A stretch of DNA of 64,000 bases from Shinella granuli (GTDB taxonomy: Bacteria > Pseudomonadota > Alphaproteobacteria > Rhizobiales > Rhizobiaceae). Made by a program: the position numbers and the translations under genes. Within the stretch, counting starts at the first letter, position 1. Each line of letters begins with the position of its first letter. Below the pieces are notes generated by a model. That model did no database searches and had not been told where the DNA came from. It saw only the letters and a list, made by a program, of their open reading frames with translations. This document shows positions 14,515-24,381 of this stretch, one piece after another. Location of the stretch: positions 1 through 64,000 of the forward strand of contig NZ_SLVX01000002.1 of NCBI RefSeq assembly GCF_004341885.1, given 5' to 3'.

Positions 14515-15468
14515 TCAGAAATACCCTTCGCGTTTCTTCTTTTCCATGGAGCCGGACTGGTCGCGGTCGATCGCGCGGCCCTGGCGTTCGGAGACGGTGG
14601 CCGTCTCCAGCTCGGCGATGATGTCGTCGAGCGTCGTGGCGTTGGAGCGGATGGCGCCGGTCAGCGGGAAGCAGCCGAGCGTGCGGAAGCGGATGACGCC
14701 TTCCTGCTTCACTTCGCCGGGAAGCAGTTCGAGCCGCGGGTCCTCGGCGAGGATCATCATGCCGTCGCGCTCCACATAGGGGCGTTTTTCCGCGAAATAG
14801 AGCGGCACGATCGGGATGTCCTCGGCCTGGATGTAGCGCCAGATGTCGACCTCGGTCCAGTTGGACAGCGGGAAGGCGCGCACGCTCTCGCCGTTGCGGA
14901 TCATGCCGTTGTAGATGTTCCACAGCTCCGGGCGCTGGTTGCGCGGGTCCCAGCGGTGGTCCGGCGTGCGGAAGGAGTAGATGCGCTCCTTGGCGCGCGA
15001 GGCTTCCTCGTCGCGCCGCGCGCCGCCGAAGGCCGCGTCGAACTTGCCGGCGTCGAGCGCCTGGCGCAGCGCCTCGGTCTTCATGATGTCGGTATAGAGC
15101 GCCGAGCCGTGCGTGAAGGGCGTGACGTTCTCCGCCGCGCCGCGCGGGTTGATGTGCTCGATCAGGTCGAGATCGTAGTCCTTCACGACCTTGTCGCGGA
15201 AGGCGATCATCTCGGCGAACTTCCAGCCCGTGTTGACGTGCAGCAGCGGGAAGGGCACGCGGCCGGGATAGAAGGCCTTGCGCGCGAGATGCAGCAGGAC
15301 GGAAGAATCCTTGCCGATCGAATAGAGCATGACCGGCCGCTCGAATTCGGCGGCGACCTCGCGGAAGATGTGGATCGCCTCGTTTTCCAGCGCCTTCAGA
15401 TGCGGATCGAGCGGCGGCTTCTGCGTTGCACTGTGCTTCGCTTCCGCTTCGGGACGGATATCGGACAT
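14515..15468 (-). CDS. cysD: sulfate adenylyltransferase subunit 2
   Basis: CysD is the catalytic ATP pyrophosphatase-type subunit that adenylates sulfate. The 317-residue product shows the PP-loop SIGKDSS (50-56) and the family's conserved C-terminus with KKREGYF. The ATG at 15468 ([10 protein letters not shown]) is chosen rather than the upstream extension, which would overlap cysH and has no family match. It is the middle gene of cysH-cysD-cysN. Confidence 0.95.
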   Translation of the reverse strand: MSDIRPEAEAKHSATQKPPLDPHLKALENEAIHIFREVAAEFERPVMLYSIGKDSSVLLHLARKAFYPGRVPFPLLHVNTGWKFAEMIAFRDKVVKDYDLDLIEHINPRGAAENVTPFTHGSALYTDIMKTEALRQALDAGKFDAAFGGARRDEEASRAKERIYSFRTPDHRWDPRNQRPELWNIYNGMIRNGESVRAFPLSNWTEVDIWRYIQAEDIPIVPLYFAEKRPYVERDGMMILAEDPRLELLPGEVKQEGVIRFRTLGCFPLTGAIRSNATTLDDIIAELETATVSERQGRAIDRDQSGSMEKKKREGYF

Positions 15469-15514
15469 GAAAGGGGTAACTCCGGAGTACTGCGCCCCTC
15501 GGGGCGGGTGAACT

Positions 15515-16264
15515 TTAAAGGGCGCTCGATTCGAGGGAGGGGATCGCCGATTCCGGCACATGCAGGCCGCATTCGCGTTTCTCGTCGTTCTCCCACCACC
15601 AGCGGCCGGCGCGCTCGGGCTCGCCGGGCTTGATGGCGCGCGTACAGGGCTCGCAGCCGATCGAGGGATAGCCGCGCCGGTGCATCGGGTTCACCGGAAC
15701 CGCATTGTCGGCGACATAGGCCTTGATGCGCTCGATGTCCCAGTCGGCCAGCGGATTGATCTTGATCAGGTTCCGCTCGGCGTCGAACTCCGCGAACGGC
15801 GTGTCGGCGCGGTTGCCGGACTGGCCGCGGCGCAGGCCGGTGATCCAGAAGGATGCCCCTTCGAGCGCGCGCGCAAGCGGCTTCAGCTTGCGCACGCCAC
15901 AACAGGCGTGGCGCGCCTCGACGCTTTCATAAAAGCCGTTGAGGCCATATTGCGCGGCATAGGCGTCGATATCCTCCTGGCGAGGATGATAGCGCGTGAT
16001 GGTGATGCCGTACTGGTCCTCGGTCTCGCCGATGAGGTCGACGGTCTCCTGGAAGAGACGGCCGGTCTCCAGCGTCACGACGTCGATGCCGAGGCGCTCC
16101 GTGCCGATGGCCGCCGTGATCACCTGGTCCTCGATGCCGAGGCTGGTGGTGAAGACGGAACGCCCGCCAAGCCCGGCCACCAGCGCCAGCCGGCCGGCGA
16201 GGTCGAGTTCGGCGAGTTTGTCATTCAGGGCCTGCGCGGTCCCGTTTCCGGTGAGAGCAGTCAT
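15515..16264 (-). CDS. cysH: assimilatory adenylylsulfate reductase
   Basis: The 249-residue enzyme reduces the activated sulfate to sulfite. It carries the paired cysteines CC (121-122) and C-x-x-C (204, 207) that bind a [4Fe-4S] cluster, and the catalytic Cys in ECGLH (232). The four cluster cysteines mark the APS-reducing type rather than the PAPS-only enteric type. It is the first gene of the operon, divergent from the RTX gene. Sulfur-limitation control of the kind exerted by CysB is likely, but no operator was identified. Confidence 0.93.
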   Translation of the reverse strand: MTALTGNGTAQALNDKLAELDLAGRLALVAGLGGRSVFTTSLGIEDQVITAAIGTERLGIDVVTLETGRLFQETVDLIGETEDQYGITITRYHPRQEDIDAYAAQYGLNGFYESVEARHACCGVRKLKPLARALEGASFWITGLRRGQSGNRADTPFAEFDAERNLIKINPLADWDIERIKAYVADNAVPVNPMHRRGYPSIGCEPCTRAIKPGEPERAGRWWWENDEKRECGLHVPESAIPSLESSAL

Positions 16265-16516
16265 TCCATTTCATGCCTTTGCGAGAAGTTGCCGGATTAT
16301 CGCAGCCTTGTCCGGCGCGAGACAGCAAAACGGATTTCGGAAATGTCGGCACGGGAGCAAATATCTCTCCAACTCGCGCCACGGGCAGAAATCCTGCCGT
16401 CTTGGATGAGCGCGCAGGGGCGCTCAAAAAAACTTGACACCAAAAATCAGATTTAATAGCTGAGTATTGAATTCAAGTATCAGGGCGCGCGGGCGCCTGT
16501 CAGAAAGGAACGAGAA

Positions 16517-17437
16517 ATGGCGATCAAGATTGCGGTCAAGGATGCGAACAAGGATGGCAAGGGTATCAATTTCGGCGCTTACCTTGCCAGCTTCGACAAG
16601 ACCTATCTTCGCGACGGCTACGGCTCCTTCAACAGCACCGACCCGATGGCCATGAGCGGCACGCAATATGCCAGCACCAATGTCAAGGACTTCGGCGTCG
16701 TGCTGACCTCCGGCAAGGCGAAGTGGGAATACGACCTTGCGACCCACAAGATCAGCGGCTCGCTGAACGCCGTCACCTTCGGCAACAAGGTCGAGCTCGT
16801 CGGCTCCCGCTTCAAGTCGGTTTCCGACATCGACATCACCGGCCTCAACGTGACGGACAAGACCCTTGCCAGCAAGATCCTGAGCGACATCATGGGCGGC
16901 AAGAACACCGATGGCGGCGCGACGACCAGCCTCCAGAAACTCCTCAAGGCCAACGCCATCGAGTTTTCGGGAAGCACCGGCAACGACACGTTCACCGGCT
17001 TCGGCAAGGCCGACAAGATCTCCGGCAACAACGGCAACGACACGCTGAAGGGCGGCGGCGGCAACGACACGATTTCCGGCGGCGCGGGCAATGACAAGCT
17101 CTACGGCGATGCCGGAAACGACAAGCTTTCGGGCGGGACCGGCAACGACACGCTCGACGGCGGGGCCGGCAACGACAAGCTGACCGGCGGCGCCGGCAAC
17201 GACGTGTTCATCTTCAAGAAGGGCCAGGGCAACGACACGATCACCGACTTCCAGGCCGGCAGCGCCAAGGGTGACGTGATCCGCCTCGACAAGTCGGTGC
17301 TGAAGAATTTCAACGACGTGCTCTCGCACGCCACGGAAAAGTCCGGCGATCTCATCATCGAATACGGCAAGAACACCATCAAGCTCGAAGGCATCGACAA
17401 GGCGGACCTGCACGCCAACGATTTCTTCTTCTTCTGA
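16517..17437 (+). CDS. secreted HasA-like hemophore domain with RTX repeats
   Basis: The 306-residue protein joins two parts. Residues about 10-150 resemble HasA hemophores: SGTQYAS (47-53), then KWEYDLATHKISGSLNAVTFG (69-89), which lines up with the heme-binding loop of HasA so that Tyr72 and His77 match its axial Tyr and its supporting His. The region of the other HasA ligand (His32) has no His. Residues about 152-245 hold eight to nine calcium-binding GGxGNDxL repeats. The C-terminus ends DFFFF, a type I secretion-like signal. Secretion by the exporter at 9346-12405 and heme capture are inferred. Confidence 0.75.
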   Translation: MAIKIAVKDANKDGKGINFGAYLASFDKTYLRDGYGSFNSTDPMAMSGTQYASTNVKDFGVVLTSGKAKWEYDLATHKISGSLNAVTFGNKVELVGSRFKSVSDIDITGLNVTDKTLASKILSDIMGGKNTDGGATTSLQKLLKANAIEFSGSTGNDTFTGFGKADKISGNNGNDTLKGGGGNDTISGGAGNDKLYGDAGNDKLSGGTGNDTLDGGAGNDKLTGGAGNDVFIFKKGQGNDTITDFQAGSAKGDVIRLDKSVLKNFNDVLSHATEKSGDLIIEYGKNTIKLEGIDKADLHANDFFFF

Positions 17438-17460
17438 CCCTCCGGTCGGAAGCAGACAGG

Positions 17461-17487
17461 AAGGCCGGGCGATTGCCCGGCCTTTTC
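17461..17487 (+). terminator. intrinsic terminator after the RTX gene
   Basis: AAGGCCGGGC-GATT-GCCCGGCCTTTTC is a perfect 10-bp stem with a T run, 24 bases after the stop codon. Confidence 0.85.
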
Positions 17488-17579
17488 ATTTGGGCGTGCC
17501 GTTCAACTATCCTTGAACGGCCTCGCCGGCGCGGGCGCGTATCCTATCTGTCGGGGCAGAAGAGACAGAGGAGAACGCC

Positions 17580-17963
17580 ATGCAGGCCGCAACAATACGG
17601 ATGACCGTCCTCGCCGCCGCCGCGTCGATGACCGCTTTCGCCGCCTTCGCGCATCACGGCTGGACCTGGGCCGAGGAAGAGCAGACCGAACTCACCGGCA
17701 CGATCCGCACCGTCTCGATCGCGCCGCCGCACCCTTCGCTGGAGGTCGAGACGGCGTCGGACGGCGTGTGGAACATCGAGCTCGGCAATCCGCGCCAGAC
17801 GCAGCGGTCCGGCTTCGTCGAGGGCTCGGCCAAGCCGGGCGACACGATCGTCGTTCTCGGCAACCGCTCGCTCGATCAGAACGAGAAGCGCATGAAGGCC
17901 GTGCGCATCACCGTCGCCGGAAACGTCTTCGACATCTATCCCGAGCGCATCGAGACGAATTGA
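17580..17963 (+). CDS. exported DUF6152-like protein
   Basis: The 127-residue product has a clear signal peptide (residues 1-24, ending FAAFAHHG) and then a small beta-rich domain (ELTGTIRTVSIAPPHPSLEVETASDGVWNIELGNP) typical of the DUF6152 family. The His-His pair right after cleavage could bind a metal, though this is unproven. The next gene, a membrane protein, follows 10 bases later, so the two may act together in the envelope. Function unknown. Confidence 0.75.
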   Translation: MQAATIRMTVLAAAASMTAFAAFAHHGWTWAEEEQTELTGTIRTVSIAPPHPSLEVETASDGVWNIELGNPRQTQRSGFVEGSAKPGDTIVVLGNRSLDQNEKRMKAVRITVAGNVFDIYPERIETN

Positions 17964-17973
17964 CGGGGCGGGG

Positions 17974-18444
17974 ATGGAGGCGCTTGCCTGGCTCTCGACG
18001 ACGCCGGTCGCCGCCGCGCTGAAGGCGTCCGGCACGCTCTATCTCGTCGTCAACGCCGCCCATATCCTGGCGATCGGCCTCATCGTCGGGGCCATCCTGC
18101 CGCTCGACCTGCGGCTCGCCGGCCTCGTCCGCGCCGCGCCGATCGCCGCCGTCGGCCCGCTGCTTTCGCGCACGGCGGCGATCGGCGTCGTCGCCGCGCT
18201 CGCGACCGGCCTCTGCCTCTTTTCCGTGCGGGCGCAGGAATATGCGGCGAACCCCGCCTTCCTCGTCAAGGTCGCGCTCGTCGCCCTCGGCATCGTCAAT
18301 GCGCTTGTCCTGCATGCGCGTGGCGCCTGGCAGGCGGCGATGGCGACGGACAGCGCGCCGCCCGCCTTGCGCATGCAGGCGCTGCTTTCGATGGTTATCT
18401 GGCTCGGCGCGCTGCTGGCGGGGCGCTGGATCGCCTTCATCTGA
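17974..18444 (+). CDS. integral membrane protein, DUF6644/DUF2214-like
   Basis: The 156-residue protein has four predicted membrane spans (about 15-45, 62-85, 92-112, 128-152). His29 and other polar residues near the membrane recall DUF2214/DUF6644 proteins that may bind heme. It forms a pair with the preceding exported protein. The short 3' overlap with the opposing gene (18437-18444) is only the two gene ends meeting. Confidence 0.65.
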   Translation: MEALAWLSTTPVAAALKASGTLYLVVNAAHILAIGLIVGAILPLDLRLAGLVRAAPIAAVGPLLSRTAAIGVVAALATGLCLFSVRAQEYAANPAFLVKVALVALGIVNALVLHARGAWQAAMATDSAPPALRMQALLSMVIWLGALLAGRWIAFI

Positions 18445-18715
18445 CGTTTCGTTCGGGATGCGGCGCGAGCGTGCCCCAGCGCTCGTCCCACAGGTCGTCC
18501 TCATCGACGATGACGATGTCGCGCGGCCTGGGCTCGCCGGCGATCACCTGCCTTGCGCCGGCGAGCGCCTCCTCCACGGGGATGGGGATCGTGTCGCGGC
18601 CCTGCGCCGGATCGGTGATGAAGGCGCAAGGACCGCCGATGCCCTCGATCAGCGTGACGACGAGGTCGGTCTCCTTGCGGATATGACGATGCGAAACCTT
18701 TTTGTACGTTGCCAC
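18437..18715 (-). CDS. conserved small hypothetical protein (92 aa)
   Basis: The start is placed at GTG 18715 because AAGGGGGA lies just upstream. The product begins VATYKKVSHRHIRKETDLVV, has a proline-containing middle (TIPIPVEEALAGARQVIAG) and an acidic C-terminus (VIVDEDDLWDERWGTL). I do not recognise a function. It is downstream-convergent with the membrane gene and 63 bases from the betA stop on the same strand. Confidence 0.6.
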   Translation of the reverse strand: MATYKKVSHRHIRKETDLVVTLIEGIGGPCAFITDPAQGRDTIPIPVEEALAGARQVIAGEPRPRDIVIVDEDDLWDERWGTLAPHPERNVR

Positions 18716-18778
18716 AGGGTCCCCCTTTGAGGCGAATGCCCGCCTCAATTCCGTGCAGCCGTCAAGGTTCCAAACTTT

Positions 18779-20431
18779 TCAGCGGTCGCTGATCGCCGCG
18801 CGCGGGTTCGTCCACGGTTCCTGGTTGGAGCGGGCGAGGGGCTGCCTGCCCAGGATGTGGTCGGCCGCCTTCTCGCCGGTCATGATCGACGGCGCGTTGA
18901 GGTTGCCGTAGGTCACGTGCGGGAAGATCGACGAGTCGGCGACGCGCAGGGCCTCGACGCCGATGACGCGGGTCTGGGGATCGACGACCGCCATCGGGTC
19001 GCTGGCCGCGCCCATGCGGCAGGTGCCGCAGGGATGGTAGGCGCTTTCCAGGTGCTCGCGCAGGAAGGCGTCGATCTGGTCGTCCGTCTCGACGGCGGCG
19101 CCCGGCTGGATTTCCGGCCCGCGGAACTCGTCGAAGGCCTTCTGGCCGAAGATCTCGCGGGTGAGGCGCACGCAATGGCGGAACTTCACCCAGTCCTCCT
19201 CATGGCTCATGTAGTTGAAGCGGATGACGGGATCGGCCATCGGATCGGCCGAGCGCAGTGTCACGTTGCCGCGCGACTTCGACAGGTTGTAGCCGACATG
19301 CACCTGGAAACCGTGGCTCTTGGCCGCCGCCCGGCCGTCATAGGAGATCGCGACGGGCAGGAAGTGGTACTGGATGTCCGGCTGCCTCAGCCCCGGTCCC
19401 GAGCGCAGGAAGGCGCAGGCCTCGAACTGGTTGGAGGCGCCGAGCCCGCCCTTGGAGACAAGCCACTGCGCGCCCGCCACCCCCTGCCAGAACCACGGCA
19501 GCCAGGAATAGAGCGAGACGGGCTTCGTCGAGATCTGCTGGAAGTAGAACTCCATGTGGTCCTGCAGGTTGGCGCCGACGCCCGGCCGGTCGACCTTCAC
19601 CTCGATCCCCATGTCCTTCAGGTGCTGCCCCGGACCGATGCCGGAGAGCATCAGGAGCTTCGGCGAGTTGAAGGAGGAGGCGGAGACGATGACCTCGCGG
19701 TTCGCCTTCACCACCTCGATCCTGCCGCCCCGCTCGATCTCGACGCCGACGGCCCGGCCGTTCTCGATGACGATCTTCCGCGCGAAGCAGCGTACGAGCG
19801 AGACGTTCGGCCGCTTCATGGCGGGGCGCAGATAGGCGTTCGCCGCCGACCAGCGCCGGCCGTTGTGGATCGTCTGCTCCATCAGGCCGAAGCCTTCCTG
19901 CTTGGAGCCATTGTAATCGTCCGTCAGCTCGAAACCCGCCTGCTGCCCGGCCTGGATGAAGGCGTGGAAGAGCGGGTTGGTCACCGGCCCGCGCCGCACA
20001 TGCAGCGGCCCATCGGTGCCGCGCCAGCCGGTTTCCCCGCCATGCGAGGTCTCCATGCGCTTGTAGTAGGGCAGCACGTCCGCATAGGCCCAGCCCTGCG
20101 CGCCGAGTTCCTCCCAGCGGTTGAAGTCTTCGGCATGGCCGCGCACATAGACGAGGCCGTTGATGGAGGACGACCCGCCGATCACTTTTCCACGCGGCGC
20201 CGTGATTCTGCGATTGTTGAGGTTCGGCTCGGGCTCGGAGAGATAGCCCCAGTTGTAGCGCTTCATGCTCATCGGCCAGGCGAGCGCGGCCGGCATCTGG
20301 ATGAACGGCCCGATATCCGACCCGCCATATTCCAGCACCATGACCGTATGCCTGCCGTCCTCCGAGAGGCGATAGGCGAGCGCCGATCCGGCGGAGCCGG
20401 AACCGATGATGATGTAGTCTGCGTTCTGCAT
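18779..20431 (-). CDS. betA: choline dehydrogenase
   Basis: BetA is a membrane-associated GMC-family flavoenzyme that oxidises choline to betaine aldehyde. The 550-residue protein has the N-terminal FAD site [19 protein letters not shown] (about 7-25), the GMC signature in the [15 protein letters not shown] segment (about 80-95) and the C-terminal active-site stretch with HPCGTCRMG (about 464) and [18 protein letters not shown]. The ATG at 20431 ([10 protein letters not shown]) is chosen over the longer frame because the extension lies in a repeat palindrome. It is the last gene of betICBA. Confidence 0.95.
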   Translation of the reverse strand: MQNADYIIIGSGSAGSALAYRLSEDGRHTVMVLEYGGSDIGPFIQMPAALAWPMSMKRYNWGYLSEPEPNLNNRRITAPRGKVIGGSSSINGLVYVRGHAEDFNRWEELGAQGWAYADVLPYYKRMETSHGGETGWRGTDGPLHVRRGPVTNPLFHAFIQAGQQAGFELTDDYNGSKQEGFGLMEQTIHNGRRWSAANAYLRPAMKRPNVSLVRCFARKIVIENGRAVGVEIERGGRIEVVKANREVIVSASSFNSPKLLMLSGIGPGQHLKDMGIEVKVDRPGVGANLQDHMEFYFQQISTKPVSLYSWLPWFWQGVAGAQWLVSKGGLGASNQFEACAFLRSGPGLRQPDIQYHFLPVAISYDGRAAAKSHGFQVHVGYNLSKSRGNVTLRSADPMADPVIRFNYMSHEEDWVKFRHCVRLTREIFGQKAFDEFRGPEIQPGAAVETDDQIDAFLREHLESAYHPCGTCRMGAASDPMAVVDPQTRVIGVEALRVADSSIFPHVTYGNLNAPSIMTGEKAADHILGRQPLARSNQEPWTNPRAAISDR

Positions 20432-20458
20432 GACCGTTTCTTTCCCTGGGTGGGGTTT

Positions 20459-20528
20459 GCCCCTCATCCGCCTGCCGGCACCTTCTCCCCGCAGGCGGGG
20501 AGAAGGTGCCGGCAGGCGGATGAGGGGC
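20459..20528. repeat. perfect 32-bp inverted repeat between betB and betA
   Basis: Left arm 20459-20490 and right arm 20497-20528 are exact reverse complements, 32 bases each, with the loop GCAGGC. The repeat family includes related units at 33778, 33881, 51450 and 51551 (core CCTTCTCCCCGC...GCGGGGAGAAGG, outer CCCCTCATCC). It separates betB from betA inside the operon and could stabilise or attenuate the transcript. Confidence 0.9.
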
Positions 20529-20541
20529 ATTCACCATCAAA

Positions 20542-22005
20542 TCAATACGGCGCCTCGACCTTGCCCATCGAGACATAGACCGTCTTCAGCTCGGAATAGT
20601 GCTCCAGCGCGGCCAGCGAGTTTTCGCGGCCGAAGCCGGATTGCTTGGAGCCGCCGAAGGGGATTTCCACGGGGCAGAGGTTGTAGGTGTTGATCCAGAG
20701 CGTGCCGGCTTCGAGCTGGTCGACGACGCGGTGGGCGCGGGTGATGTCCGCCGTGAAGACGCCGCCGGACAGGCCGAATTCGGTGGCGTTGCCGCGGGCG
20801 ATCACCTCGTCCTCGCCGTCGAAGTCGAGCACGCACATGACGGGGCCGAAGATCTCTTCGCGGGCGATGGTCATGTCGTCGGTGACGTCGGCAAAGACGG
20901 TCGGCTGGATGTAGGTGCCTTCGCCCGACACGTCGTTCGGAATGCCGCCGCCGGTCAGAAGCGTCGCGCCCTCCGCCTTGCCCTTCTCGATATAGTCGAG
21001 AACCTTGTCGCGCTGGGCCCTGGAGACCATCGGGCCGAGCTGCGTCGCCTCGTCCATCGGGTCGCCGATGACGATCCTTTCCGTCCGCTCCTTCAGGCGC
21101 GACAGGAACCTGTCCTTGATGCCCTTCTGCACGAAGACGCGCGTGCCGTTCGAGCAGACCTGCCCGGTCGAATAGAAGTTGCCGAGCATCGCCCCGCCGA
21201 TGGCGCTTTCGAGGTCGGCGTCGTCGAAGACGATCAGCGGCGACTTGCCGCCGAGCTCCATCGTGACGTGCTTGAGGTCGGCGGCGGCGGCGCCCGCCAC
21301 TTGTCTGCCCGTCGGCACGGAGCCGGTCAGCGAGACCTTGGCGACATCGGGATGGTTGACGAGCAGCGGGCCGGTCGACCGGTCGCCCTGGATGACGTTG
21401 TAGAGCCCCTTCGGCAGGCCGGCCTCCACGAGGATCTCCGCGATCTTCAGCGCGCCGAGAGGCGTGTTCTCCGAGGGCTTGAAGACCATGGCGTTGCCGC
21501 AGACGAGCGCCGGCGCGCCCTTCCAGCAGGCGATCTGCTGCGGATAGTTCCACGCGCCGATGCCGACGCACACGCCGAGCGGCACGCGCTTGGTGAAGGC
21601 GAAATCCTGGCCGAGCGGGATATAGTCGCCGTTGAGGCCGGCGGCCGCGATGCCGCCGAAGAATTCGAAGGCGTCGGCGCCCGAGGTCGGATCGGCGACG
21701 ATGGTCTCCTGGATCGGCTTGCCCGTGTCGAGCGTCTCCAGCTCGGAAAGCTCGCGGTTCCTCTCGCGCATGATCTCGGCCGCCCGCTTCAGGATGCGGC
21801 CGCGCGCCGTGGGGCTCATCGCCGCCCATTCCTTCTGGGCGCGCTTGGCCGAGGCGATGGCCTTTTCGACGATGGCGGGCGTTGCGGCGTGGAGGCGCGC
21901 GATCACCTCGCCGGTGGCGGGGTAGATGCTGTCGAAGGGCGTGCCGGCGGCGTCTTCCACATAGTCGCCGTCGATGAAGTGCGAGGCTTTCGGTTGGGCT
22001 TTCAT
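20542..22005 (-). CDS. betB: betaine aldehyde dehydrogenase
   Basis: BetB oxidises betaine aldehyde to the osmoprotectant glycine betaine with NAD(P)+. The 487-residue aldehyde dehydrogenase shows GSVPTGRQV (cofactor loop, about 229), [10 protein letters not shown] with the general-base Glu (about 251) and [12 protein letters not shown] with the catalytic Cys (about 285). It ends 110 bases before betA, with a long palindrome between, and starts right after betC. Confidence 0.95.
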   Translation of the reverse strand: MKAQPKASHFIDGDYVEDAAGTPFDSIYPATGEVIARLHAATPAIVEKAIASAKRAQKEWAAMSPTARGRILKRAAEIMRERNRELSELETLDTGKPIQETIVADPTSGADAFEFFGGIAAAGLNGDYIPLGQDFAFTKRVPLGVCVGIGAWNYPQQIACWKGAPALVCGNAMVFKPSENTPLGALKIAEILVEAGLPKGLYNVIQGDRSTGPLLVNHPDVAKVSLTGSVPTGRQVAGAAAADLKHVTMELGGKSPLIVFDDADLESAIGGAMLGNFYSTGQVCSNGTRVFVQKGIKDRFLSRLKERTERIVIGDPMDEATQLGPMVSRAQRDKVLDYIEKGKAEGATLLTGGGIPNDVSGEGTYIQPTVFADVTDDMTIAREEIFGPVMCVLDFDGEDEVIARGNATEFGLSGGVFTADITRAHRVVDQLEAGTLWINTYNLCPVEIPFGGSKQSGFGRENSLAALEHYSELKTVYVSMGKVEAPY

Positions 22006-22006
22006 C

Positions 22007-23536
22007 TTATTCTCCCCGCGGATAGCGTTTGGATTCTTCCAGATTGTCGAGGTTCATGTGGTTGCGCATGTAGCGCTCGGAGGCCTTCTGCAGCGGCTGG
22101 TGGTCCCAGGGATAATAGGCCCCGTTGCGCAGCGCCTCGTAGACCACCCAGCGCCGCGCCTGGCTCTCGCGCACGCTCGCGTCGAAGGCAGCCATGTCCC
22201 AGCGCGCCTCGCGCATCTGCCGGAAGCCTTCCAGCGTCGCCTTGATGACAGGATCGTCCGAGGCCGCAAGGTTGGTGAGTTCGAGCGGATCTGCCTCCAG
22301 ATCGTAAAGCTGCTCCGGATCGAGTTCGCAATGGATGTATTTCCACTTGCCCTCGCGAATGCCGACGAGCGGCGCATAGGAGGCCTCGGCCGCATATTCC
22401 ATCAGCACCGGCGCCGTCCGCTCCGCGCCGTTGATGACGGGCAGCAGGCTTTCGCCGTCCGTCCAGGGCATCACCTCTTCCATGGAGATGCCGGCGAGGT
22501 CGCAGAGCGTCGGCGTCACGTCGAGGTTCGACGTCGGTGCGAGATGCAGGCCGGGGGTGACGCCCGGGCCTGATATCATCAGCGGCACGCGGGCCGAACC
22601 CTCGAAGAAGTTCATCTTGAACCACAGGCCGCGCTCGCCGAGCATGTCGCCATGGTCCGAGCAGAAGAGGATCAGCGTGTCGTCCAGCATGCGGGTGCGC
22701 TTGAGCGTGTCGACGAGGTCGCCGACCTTCTCGTCGAGATAGGAGATGTTGGCGAAATAGGCCTGGCGCGAGCGGCGCACGTCCTCGCCGCTGATGGCGA
22801 ACTTGGCGTAGTCGCAGGAATGCAGGATGCGGGCGGAGTGCGGATCTTGGCTCTCCAGCATGCCGACCTCGGGCAGAAGGTGCTCGCAGTCCTCGTAGAG
22901 GTCCCAGAACTTCCGCCGCGCCACATAGGGGTCGTGCGGATGGGTGAAGGAGACGGTGAGGCACCACGGGCGCCGCGCCGCGTCGTCGTTCTCGCGCGAG
23001 AGCTGGTAGAGCTTCTGACCCGCGAGGAAGGCGACCTCGTCGTCATATTCCATCTGGTTGGTGATTTCGGCGACGCCCGCGCCCGTCACGGACCCCATGT
23101 TGTGATACCACCAGTCGATGCGCTCGCCCGGCTTGCGGTAATCCGGCGTCCAGCCGAAATCGGCGGGATAGATGTCCGTCGTCAGCCGCTCCTCGAAACC
23201 GTGGAGCTGGTCCGGCCCGACGAAGTGCATCTTGCCCGACAGCGCCGTGTAGTAGCCGGCGCGGCGCAGGTGATGCGCGAAGGTCGGGATCGAGGAAATG
23301 TATTCGGCGGCATTGTCGTAGACCCGCGTGCGGCTCGGCAGTTGCCCGGCCATGAAGGAGGCGCGGGCGGGCGCGCAGAGCGGCGAGGAGGTGTAGTTGT
23401 TGCGGAATCGCGCCGAGCGCGCGGCGAGCGCCTTCATGTGCGGCGCATGCAGGAAGTCGGCCGGCCCGTCCGGGAAGAGTTTCCCGTTGAGCTGGTCGAC
23501 CATGACGATCAGGATGTTGGGCTTGCTGGCAGTCAC
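22007..23536 (-). CDS. betC: choline sulfatase
   Basis: BetC releases choline from choline-O-sulfate, letting soil bacteria use it as osmoprotectant, carbon and sulfur source. The 509-residue protein has the sulfatase motif CAPAR (54-58), whose Cys becomes formylglycine, the metal site [12 protein letters not shown] (about 8-19) and the [13 protein letters not shown] segment (about 285). GTG at 23536 is selected as start, since AAGGATCC precedes it and upstream residues are not family-like. The cys operon nearby serves the same sulfur economy. Confidence 0.93.
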   Translation of the reverse strand: MTASKPNILIVMVDQLNGKLFPDGPADFLHAPHMKALAARSARFRNNYTSSPLCAPARASFMAGQLPSRTRVYDNAAEYISSIPTFAHHLRRAGYYTALSGKMHFVGPDQLHGFEERLTTDIYPADFGWTPDYRKPGERIDWWYHNMGSVTGAGVAEITNQMEYDDEVAFLAGQKLYQLSRENDDAARRPWCLTVSFTHPHDPYVARRKFWDLYEDCEHLLPEVGMLESQDPHSARILHSCDYAKFAISGEDVRRSRQAYFANISYLDEKVGDLVDTLKRTRMLDDTLILFCSDHGDMLGERGLWFKMNFFEGSARVPLMISGPGVTPGLHLAPTSNLDVTPTLCDLAGISMEEVMPWTDGESLLPVINGAERTAPVLMEYAAEASYAPLVGIREGKWKYIHCELDPEQLYDLEADPLELTNLAASDDPVIKATLEGFRQMREARWDMAAFDASVRESQARRWVVYEALRNGAYYPWDHQPLQKASERYMRNHMNLDNLEESKRYPRGE

Positions 23537-23576
23537 GGGCGGATCCTTGAAGGGGGAAACGAAGCTTTGGACGGTT

Positions 23577-24230
23577 CTACCTCGGCGCGGTGGCGGGAGG
23601 CCGCCGCCCTGCGGCGGGCGGGGGCGATCCTGCGACGGCGCCGGCCGCACCCGCCGCCGCCAGTTGCGCCTGCACGTAACTCTCCGTCAGCGCGATCGAG
23701 GATTCGATGCTGACGGGCGCCGATTTCAGGCCCTGCCGCAGATAGAGCCCGTCGATCATCGCCGCCGCCCCGTCGGCGATCTCCCCGGCGGTCCCGGCCG
23801 GGCAGAGCGGCTTGAGGCTCGACAGCAGGTTGGAGTTCAGCCGCCGCGCATAGACGACGAGGAGGCGGCGCACCGCCTCGGAGCGCTGCGCCTCGGTGTA
23901 GAAGGCAAGCCAGGCCGCGACCGTCTCGGGTGCGAACTGGTGCGCCTGGAAATTCACGCGGATGACCGCCGAAAGGCGTTCACGCGGCGTCGTCGCCGCC
24001 GCCAGCGCCGCCACCACATCGGCGCGCAACTGGCGCAGGAGGCTGCGGATCGTCTCGATGACGAGCTGTTCCTTGGAGCCGAAATAGTGATGGGCAAGCG
24101 CCGGGGAGACACCGGCATGGCGGGCGATCTCCGACATGGTGACGGCCAGCGAGCCATGGTCGCCGACCGCCCTGAGCGTCGCGTCCACCAGCGCCTTGCG
24201 GCGCACCGGCTCCATTCCAACTTTCGGCAT
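23577..24230 (-). CDS. betI: TetR-type choline-responsive repressor
   Basis: BetI represses the bet genes until choline is present. The 217-residue protein opens MPKVGMEPVRRKALVDATL, the typical BetI start, with the HTH at about 28-52 (TMSEIARHAGVSPALAHHYFGSKEQL). The C-terminus carries a low-complexity Gly/Pro/Ala tail (AAGAAGAVAGSPPPAAGRRPP) unlike most BetI proteins. A palindromic operator candidate is 35-52 bases upstream. It heads the betI-betC-betB-betA operon. Confidence 0.93.
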   Translation of the reverse strand: MPKVGMEPVRRKALVDATLRAVGDHGSLAVTMSEIARHAGVSPALAHHYFGSKEQLVIETIRSLLRQLRADVVAALAAATTPRERLSAVIRVNFQAHQFAPETVAAWLAFYTEAQRSEAVRRLLVVYARRLNSNLLSSLKPLCPAGTAGEIADGAAAMIDGLYLRQGLKSAPVSIESSIALTESYVQAQLAAAGAAGAVAGSPPPAAGRRPPATAPR

Positions 24231-24264
24231 GGCGTTTCCCTGGTTTTCCGCAAGCGTATTTTTA

Positions 24265-24282
24265 ATTGAGTGATCAATCAAT
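24265..24282. promoter_or_regulatory. candidate BetI operator
   Basis: ATTGAGTGATCAATCAAT has inverted ends (ATTGA/TCAAT) around a TGATCA core and sits in the AT-rich gap upstream of betI. The placement and palindrome fit autoregulation by a TetR-type repressor. Binding is inferred. Confidence 0.55.
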
Positions 24283-24381
24283 AAAAATCTTCGCGGCGCG
24301 CGCTGCGTCGATTGGCCGTCGCGAAGAGGGGGCGTTCCATGCTAGCCTGCCTTTGTTTTCATTCTTTTTTCGAGGTGCACC

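Noticed and set aside
16410-16432. Hairpin GAGCGC-GCAGGG-GCGCTC followed by seven A as a terminator
   Set aside because: The homopolymer is on the wrong strand for either reading direction to give a T tract after the stem.
16970-17220. Short tandem DNA repeats that might be a CRISPR or minisatellite
   Set aside because: They encode RTX nonapeptides in frame. Period and variation follow the codons, with no spacer structure.
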